DNA of 10,163 nt. Source: Acidobacteriaceae bacterium. GTDB taxonomy: Bacteria > Acidobacteriota > Terriglobia > Terriglobales > Acidobacteriaceae. The notes below the pieces were generated by a model, which was not told where the DNA came from, made no database searches, and was given only the letters and a program-made list of their open reading frames with translations. The stretch is taken from contig PLKY01000333.1 of the NCBI GenBank assembly GCA_003140785.1, positions 1 to 10,163 on the forward strand. Reading direction: 5' to 3'. Shown one piece after another: positions 6,128 to 10,163 of this stretch. Each line of letters starts with the position of its first letter. The stretch's first letter is position 1. The translations under genes and the position numbers were made by a program.

Positions 6128-7210
6128 ATGAGCACCAGGTTTACCGTGCGGCCGTCCGAAGATTGTGGCTGCGGCGATCACAGCAGCGATCCAGGTTCTC
6201 GCCCGCGCAAATTCGAGCAACTGATTGGCGACAGTCCGGCATTGGAGGCGGTGCTCGATGGTGTCAGACGAGTAGCGCCGACAAGCTCAACGGTATTGAT
6301 TCAAGGTGAAACCGGTACGGGCAAGGAGCTGATCTCCCGCGCGATTCACAATATCAGCCCGCGGTGCGGACGCCCGTTCGTCAAGCTGAACTGCGCTGCC
6401 ATCCCACTGGATCTTCTGGAGAGCGAGCTTTTTGGCCACGAAAAGGGCGCGTTCACTGGAGCCATCGCGCAGAAGCTTGGCCGGTTCGAGTTGGCCGACA
6501 AAGGCACCCTCTTCCTTGACGAGGTCGGCGACATTCCGCCGCAGCTGCAGCCCAAACTGCTCCGAATATTGCAGGAACAGGAATTCGAACGCCTGGGCAG
6601 CAGTCGAACTCACCAAGTGGATGTTCGGCTCGTAGCTGCAACTCATCGCGACTTGGCGGGGATGGTGAGAAATGGCGAATTTCGCAGTGACCTCTACTTT
6701 CGCCTTAATGTATTTCCTGTCCAGTTGCCGCCGCTGCGCGAGCGCCGTGAAGACATTCCGGCCCTGGTAGCGCACTTTGTTGAGTTTCTTGGGCGGCGGG
6801 TGGGCCGGCAAATCGACAATATTCCCAAGGAAACAATGTTGGACCTCTGCTCGTACGACTGGCCAGGCAACATCCGTGAACTGCAGAATTTAATCGAGCG
6901 TGCCTTGATCCTTTCTGAGGATGGTGTGCTTCCAAATCCGTTGCTGACTGCCAGAACACAGAATATCGGCGTTTCCCCGTCGCCCACCACTTTCATAGAG
7001 TCCGAACACGCGCTGATTCTACGCACGCTTGAAGCGACTTCCTGGGTGATTGGAGGACGGGACGGGGCCGCCGCTAGACTTGGCCTGAAGCGGACTACGC
7101 TGATCTACAAGATGCAGAGGCACGGCATCTCCCGCCCGTCTCTCGAGAGCACCCTTGAAATGGACGAACCGCCAGTGCAGACGGCAGGGTCCCTACCGAG
7201 GCTGCAATAA
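6128..7210 (+). CDS. Sigma-54-dependent transcriptional activator without receiver domain
   Basis: A 360-residue bacterial enhancer-binding protein. The AAA+ domain (about 30-270) has Walker A GETGTGKE (60-67), the sigma-54 contact loop GAFTGA (107-112), Walker B FLDEVGD (129-135), the arginine-finger region with R186 and R192 (FRSDLYFRLNV) and sensor II WPGNIREL (245-252). A Fis-type helix-turn-helix lies at about 310-332 (DGAAARLGLKRTTLIYKMQ). The N-terminus is only about 30 residues with a CGC pair (C13, C15): no receiver, GAF or PAS domain. The receiver-only protein just upstream may supply the missing regulatory domain in trans. The ATG is supported by AAGG six bases upstream; an alternative TTG at 6104 overlaps the previous stop. 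It should drive sigma-54 promoters, but none was recognised in this window. Confidence 0.93.
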   Translation: MSTRFTVRPSEDCGCGDHSSDPGSRPRKFEQLIGDSPALEAVLDGVRRVAPTSSTVLIQGETGTGKELISRAIHNISPRCGRPFVKLNCAAIPLDLLESELFGHEKGAFTGAIAQKLGRFELADKGTLFLDEVGDIPPQLQPKLLRILQEQEFERLGSSRTHQVDVRLVAATHRDLAGMVRNGEFRSDLYFRLNVFPVQLPPLRERREDIPALVAHFVEFLGRRVGRQIDNIPKETMLDLCSYDWPGNIRELQNLIERALILSEDGVLPNPLLTARTQNIGVSPSPTTFIESEHALILRTLEATSWVIGGRDGAAARLGLKRTTLIYKMQRHGISRPSLESTLEMDEPPVQTAGSLPRLQ

Positions 7211-7224
7211 TTCCAGACGGCGGA

Positions 7225-7890
7225 ATGCCTTTGGCCTTCCACAATCCAGCACACCCCGTTGAATTTGCGTCTCATATTCTCGTTCCTCCAGCGGGTAGAG
7301 TGGAAGCAATCATTACCGGTCCCAAGCCTGGAGTCCCTGCATCACTTCGAACACGATGCTTTGATACCGGCAGCGATGGAGACGCCAATCCGGCAATGGT
7401 GCTGGCGGACATGGTAGACGTTGCACAGCGCGGCCCCAAGCCTCATACCACGCCAATTGACGCCCAAATGCCGATTTTCAAACCCTTGCCGCCAGCTCTG
7501 ATTGCGCAGGTAGAAAATAGTTCTGCTGACTTTGTTGTTAACTTCAGCGAGGATAAGAAAGGCTTCTACATCAACGGCAGGAGGTATCGTCCGTCCGATC
7601 CGCCCATGACAACTGTATCCATCGGCGCGTTTCATCACTGGCGCGTCACGAACGAAACACACGAAGTGCACCCGTTCCACATTCATCAGGTCCACTTCCT
7701 TGTTTATGCCCAGAACGGCGTTCCACTCCAGCATCCTGAGTGGCTGGATACCGTCAATGTTCCTGTTGTGGGAAGTGTTGATCTGATGATGGATTTAACC
7801 GATCCCATCATCCGGGGAATGTCGCTTTTCCACTGCCATTTGCTGAGCCATGAAGACAAAGGCATGATGGCTAAAATTCTCTTTAAGTAA
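7225..7890 (+). pseudogene. Multicopper oxidase, C-terminal half only
   Basis: 221 residues match only the second half of a multicopper oxidase of the CotA/FtsP cupredoxin type, normally about 450-550 residues. The C-terminal copper motifs are intact: H149-x-x-H152-x-H154 (EVHPFHIHQ) and H203-C204-H205, H209, M214 (FHCHLLSHEDKGM). These would give the type 1 site and half of the type 2/3 cluster. The two N-terminal motifs (HWHG-like and HxH) are missing, as is any signal peptide, so the trinuclear copper site cannot form and oxidase activity is not expected. The ATG lies inside a cupredoxin domain and has no proper Shine-Dalgarno. Family-like sequence seems to run a few codons further upstream (IPDGG, 7210-7224), across the stop of the sigma-54 activator. 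I infer a 5' deletion. A remnant copper-binding protein is the alternative. Confidence 0.78.
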
Positions 7891-7987
7891 GAGATCTTAG
7901 TGCTAAGCGTGAAGAGCTCAAATGCCGCGCAGCATCTAACGAGCGAAGAGATTGCACCGAGCGCTGGAGAGGAGAACATCATCCATC
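7891..7987. other. Short intergenic gap before fdhD
   Basis: 97 bases with a small inverted repeat at 7896-7907 (CTTAG and CTAAG around TG) just after the oxidase stop, and a purine-rich GGAGAGGAG at 7966-7974. No clear promoter, sigma-54 element or terminator was seen, so fdhD may be read through from upstream or have an unrecognised promoter. Confidence 0.3.
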
Positions 7988-8926
7988 ATGAATGAGCCAA
8001 CTTCTAGCGGCCACCGGCACACGACTGACGATTCCATGTTGCAAACGCCTGTCGAAAGAGTGACGGGTCAGACATCGCGTCAGGTACTGGATTGTCTGGC
8101 GATTGAAGAGCCTCTCGAGATCCAACTCACCTATGGGCCATCTAGCTCGCGGCAGACACGATCGATCTCTGTTACGATGCGCACCCCAGGCAATGACTTC
8201 GACCTTGCGGCCGGCTTCCTCATGACTGAAGGAGTGATCCGAGACGCAAACGACATCGAACAAATTACGTACGCAGGAGACTCCTTCAGTGAAAGCCCTC
8301 AAGGTATGGATGCGCTCAAGCTGGGATCCAAACAGAATATTGTTCGAGTGGATCTGGCAACAGATGTCGCGGTGAATCTGGGCAGCATTCAACGCAACTT
8401 CTATACAACGTCAAGTTGCGGTATCTGTGGCAAAGCCTCTCTTCTCGCCTTGCGCACCGTCTGCCCACCGCGTGCACCGAACAATTTTAGCTTCGATGCG
8501 CAACTGCTCTATCGTCTCCCCGAACGCCTCCGCGCATTTCAGGGAGTGTTTGATCGTACAGGTGGATTGCACGGTGCAGGGCTGTTCGACGCAGCCGGGA
8601 ATCTATTGGCGCTTCGTGAAGACGTAGGCCGCCACAATGCGGTGGATAAGCTTATCGGTTCTGAGTTCCTTGCCGACCGAACACCTTTGCGGGACCGTTT
8701 GCTTTTGCTGTCTGGACGCGCCAGCTTCGAGCTTCTGCAGAAAGCACTGATGGGCGGATTTCCAATGGTGGTTGCCGTTGGGGCTCCATCGAGCCTCGCG
8801 GTACAGGTTGCGAAGGAGTTCGACATTACCCTCGTAGGGTTCTTGCGAGAGAGTCACTTTAATATCTACCACGGTAGCCAGAACATCGATGGATATACAT
8901 CGACAGCGAAGGGGGTGGGGGAATGA
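7988..8926 (+). CDS. fdhD: FdhD, sulfurtransferase for formate dehydrogenase
   Basis: A 312-residue FdhD/NarQ-family protein. FdhD passes sulfur from a cysteine desulfurase to the molybdenum cofactor and is needed to activate molybdenum/tungsten formate dehydrogenases in the cytoplasm. The catalytic Cys motif is present (SSCGICGK, C144 and C147). So are TGGLHGAG (191-198), the signature REDVGRHNAVDK (210-221), SGRASFELLQKA (242-253), the GAPSSLAV segment and the C-terminal TLVGFLRESHFNIY. It looks complete and intact, with about 30 extra N-terminal residues. The ATG has a purine-rich GGAGAGGAG upstream, but the spacing is long (about 13 bases), so the start is slightly uncertain. Its stop overlaps the next ATG (ATGA), implying translational coupling. 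No formate dehydrogenase gene lies in this window. Confidence 0.95.
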   Translation: MNEPTSSGHRHTTDDSMLQTPVERVTGQTSRQVLDCLAIEEPLEIQLTYGPSSSRQTRSISVTMRTPGNDFDLAAGFLMTEGVIRDANDIEQITYAGDSFSESPQGMDALKLGSKQNIVRVDLATDVAVNLGSIQRNFYTTSSCGICGKASLLALRTVCPPRAPNNFSFDAQLLYRLPERLRAFQGVFDRTGGLHGAGLFDAAGNLLALREDVGRHNAVDKLIGSEFLADRTPLRDRLLLLSGRASFELLQKALMGGFPMVVAVGAPSSLAVQVAKEFDITLVGFLRESHFNIYHGSQNIDGYTSTAKGVGE

Positions 8927-9276
8927 AGCTGCGCATTAAGGGGGATTCCTTGCGTCTAAGGGTATCGCGCTCGGAGGTTGAAAGACTTCTGGCGGGAGCG
9001 TGTCTGGAGGAGACGATTCATTTCGCACCAGAGGCCTGCGCCAAGTTCACCTATGCCTTACAACGGGAGGCGTCTGCGACTCGGACGACCGTTCAATATG
9101 TAGGGAACAAAGTGACGATACTAATTCCTGCAGATCAGGCGAACGCATGGGGCGTCACGGATCAGGTCGGGATCGCCGAAGATATCAGTCTAGGAGCCCT
9201 AGTACTACTGTGTTATAAAGACGCGAAGACAACAAGGACACCGAGGCAGAGATCGAGCGAGGTGGGTAGCGATTAG
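8923..9276 (+). CDS. DUF7009-like protein with IS-derived C-terminus
   Basis: A 117-residue frame starting in an ATGA overlap with fdhD, after a G-rich GGGGGTGGGG ribosome site. The N-terminus (MKLRIKGDSLRLRVSRSEVERL, residues 1-22 in part; then EETIHFAP) resembles short DUF7009-family proteins of unknown function that I recall next to fdhD in Acidobacteriota and Bacteroidota. The similarity holds to about residue 92 (EDISLGAL). After that the chain becomes basic and low-information (KTTRTPRQRSSEVGSD) instead of the acidic, Asp/Asn/Pro-rich end I would expect. The change falls at a CTAG (9199-9202), where the antisense IS element seems to begin. I infer that the last part of the native gene was cut off and about 25 codons are read from IS DNA. 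Possible function: partner of FdhD in formate dehydrogenase maturation, from linkage only. Confidence 0.72.
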   Translation: MKLRIKGDSLRLRVSRSEVERLLAGACLEETIHFAPEACAKFTYALQREASATRTTVQYVGNKVTILIPADQANAWGVTDQVGIAEDISLGALVLLCYKDAKTTRTPRQRSSEVGSD

Positions 9277-9330
9277 GCGGCGCAGGGTGGCGATCGAGTG
9301 TGGATTATGCCGTTCGGTTCTTACCGGTAG
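9205..9330 (-). pseudogene. Displaced C-terminal segment of the transposase (+1 frame)
   Basis: In the frame that begins CTA at 9330-9328 the sequence reads LPVRTERHNPHSIATLRR and ends with ARSLPRCPCC and a TAG stop at 9205-9207. This is the sort of ending (TERH..SIATLRRR..RCPCC) I recall from IS701 transposases, and it continues logically from FTPRG in the main frame. The main frame and this one differ by +1, best explained by one extra base at about 9329-9334, or by a sequencing error. It lies antisense to the end of the DUF7009-like frame. Confidence 0.6.
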
Positions 9331-10163
9331 CGCCTCGGGGCGTGAATGCTGGCGGCAAGCTGGGTAAGGGAAACCGGATGTCCCCGGTTTGGAGCTGCGA
9401 GGAGTTGCCGGAGGGGGGAAATAGGCACCGCTCCTGCACCAGGAAGCCGTAGGCGGCGATCGCCAGGGTGGCATGGTGATGAAAGCCGCGCCAGTTCCGG
9501 CCTTCGAAATGTCCCAGCCCGAGTTCCTGTTTGAGCTCTTCGTAGTCGCGCTCGATGCGCCAGCGTAGTTTGGTAATAGCAACCAGTTTGCGCAGACTGA
9601 TCGACGCGGGCAGATTCGACAGCCAGTATTTGGTCGGCTCCTTTTCTATCGCCGGCCATTCGATCAGCAGCCATTGCTCAGGATGTGGCTCACTGCGCCA
9701 GTAATCGCGATGGGCCACGCGAACACGCAGGGCGGCAAAACGGGAACGCATACTGGCGCGGGTTCCTTCGCGCCAGGTCACTCTACGCAGCTCGGCTGCG
9801 GTCAGGCATGAGGCGATCTCTTTGGCTGGCAGCGGCTGATGCTGTTTATCCCTCCGCAGCAACCGCGGTGGACGGCCCATTTTGCCCCTGGGTGGAGGCG
9901 GAAGCGGCCTGGTGCCCGGTGCCCACAGCGCAGTCGAGGACTGAATGCCGACCGCGTAGGAGAGTCCCAGTGCTTCGAGTCCCTCGCGAAAGGTGCCGTC
10001 GTTGCCATAGGCAGCATCAGCCAGTACGACGGCACGCGGCACATCCTGGTTCACCAGCCCGCGGATATGATCGAGCGCCATGTCTGGCTTGGTCTGAAAT
10101 CGAATCTCTGTGGGCACGCCCGCTTGCCTGCGCCGCTGTGGATCGTTGGCCCATATCTCGGGA
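9305..10163 (-). CDS. IS701-family DDE transposase, partial at the right edge, frameshifted near its end
   Basis: The reading frame is open to the window edge (about 286 residues visible; the N-terminal part is outside). Features of the IS4-superfamily/IS701 (SRSO17-type) transposase: AVVLADAAYGND, carrying a likely catalytic Asp of the DDE triad; the middle block KYWLSNLP; and KLRWRIERDYEELKQELGLGHFEGRNW, cited in parts, with the Y-x(2)-L-K signature and the last catalytic Glu region. Codons upstream of the first GTG (10115-10117) continue the family pattern (EPIWANDP), so that GTG is not the true start. The frame ends at 9305 just after FTPRGA, while the family-like C-terminus continues in another frame, so the gene as given is probably inactive or needs a sequence check. 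Confidence 0.85.
   Translation of the reverse strand, partial: PEIWANDPQRRRQAGVPTEIRFQTKPDMALDHIRGLVNQDVPRAVVLADAAYGNDGTFREGLEALGLSYAVGIQSSTALWAPGTRPLPPPPRGKMGRPPRLLRRDKQHQPLPAKEIASCLTAAELRRVTWREGTRASMRSRFAALRVRVAHRDYWRSEPHPEQWLLIEWPAIEKEPTKYWLSNLPASISLRKLVAITKLRWRIERDYEELKQELGLGHFEGRNWRGFHHHATLAIAAYGFLVQERCLFPPSGNSSQLQTGDIRFPLPSLPPAFTPRGATGKNRTA

Larger units (their letters stand above)
9203..10163 (-). mobile_element. IS701-family insertion sequence, one end, cut by the window edge
   Basis: One end of an IS element whose transposase points left. The inner boundary is inferred at or near CTAG 9199-9202: native DUF7009-like coding stops there, the transposase C-terminus ends at 9205, and IS701-family elements are known to prefer short CTAG-like targets with a 4-base duplication. 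The presumed terminal repeat would begin about TACTACTGTGTTATAAAG (9203-9220). The other end and the second target copy lie beyond the window, so the repeat cannot be confirmed here. Confidence 0.6.

Noticed and set aside
1..10163. CRISPR arrays, tRNA or rRNA genes
   Set aside because: No regularly spaced direct repeats and no tRNA- or rRNA-like sequences were recognised by eye.

Overview
The window looks like a piece of an Acidobacteriota chromosome, most likely Terriglobia. This is an inference from protein style: an ECF-type sigma region 2 and an exported protein of a kind I associate with acidobacteria, an FdhD gene overlapping a DUF7009-like gene, and moderately GC-rich coding sequence. 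No rRNA, tRNA or CRISPR array is visible. The right edge runs into an insertion sequence.

Left third, minus strand: a cupin gene (1170-1619) and a YghZ-type aldo/keto reductase gene (112-1143) lie 26 bases apart with good Shine-Dalgarno sites and probably form an operon. Further along, also on the minus strand, one open frame (1899-3215) joins a cut-down ECF sigma factor (region 2 only) to a separate exported protein whose signal peptide now sits in the middle of the chain. This looks like a deletion fusion.

Centre, plus strand: a regulatory cassette starts from a divergent intergenic region that carries a near-perfect 22-base palindrome. It encodes a FixJ/LuxR-type response regulator (3354-3983), a membrane PAS histidine kinase of FixL-like type (4095-5693), a receiver-only protein (5730-6107) and a sigma-54 activator with no receiver of its own (6128-7210). 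The last two together have the domain content of one NtrC-type regulator split into two genes. One kinase with two receivers suggests a branched relay.

Right third, plus strand: directly after the sigma-54 activator lies only the C-terminal half of a multicopper oxidase (7225-7890). It keeps the C-terminal copper motifs and lacks the N-terminal ones. Then come fdhD (7988-8926) and an overlapping DUF7009-like gene (8923-9276). The DUF7009-like gene appears to be cut near a CTAG site at 9199-9202 by an IS701-family element on the minus strand. The transposase of that element has a +1 frameshift near 9330, so its conserved-looking C-terminus lies in another frame. Three separate gene-breaking events (fusion, 5' loss, IS insertion) in 7 kb suggest a region undergoing decay or rearrangement around an apparently intact signalling cassette.
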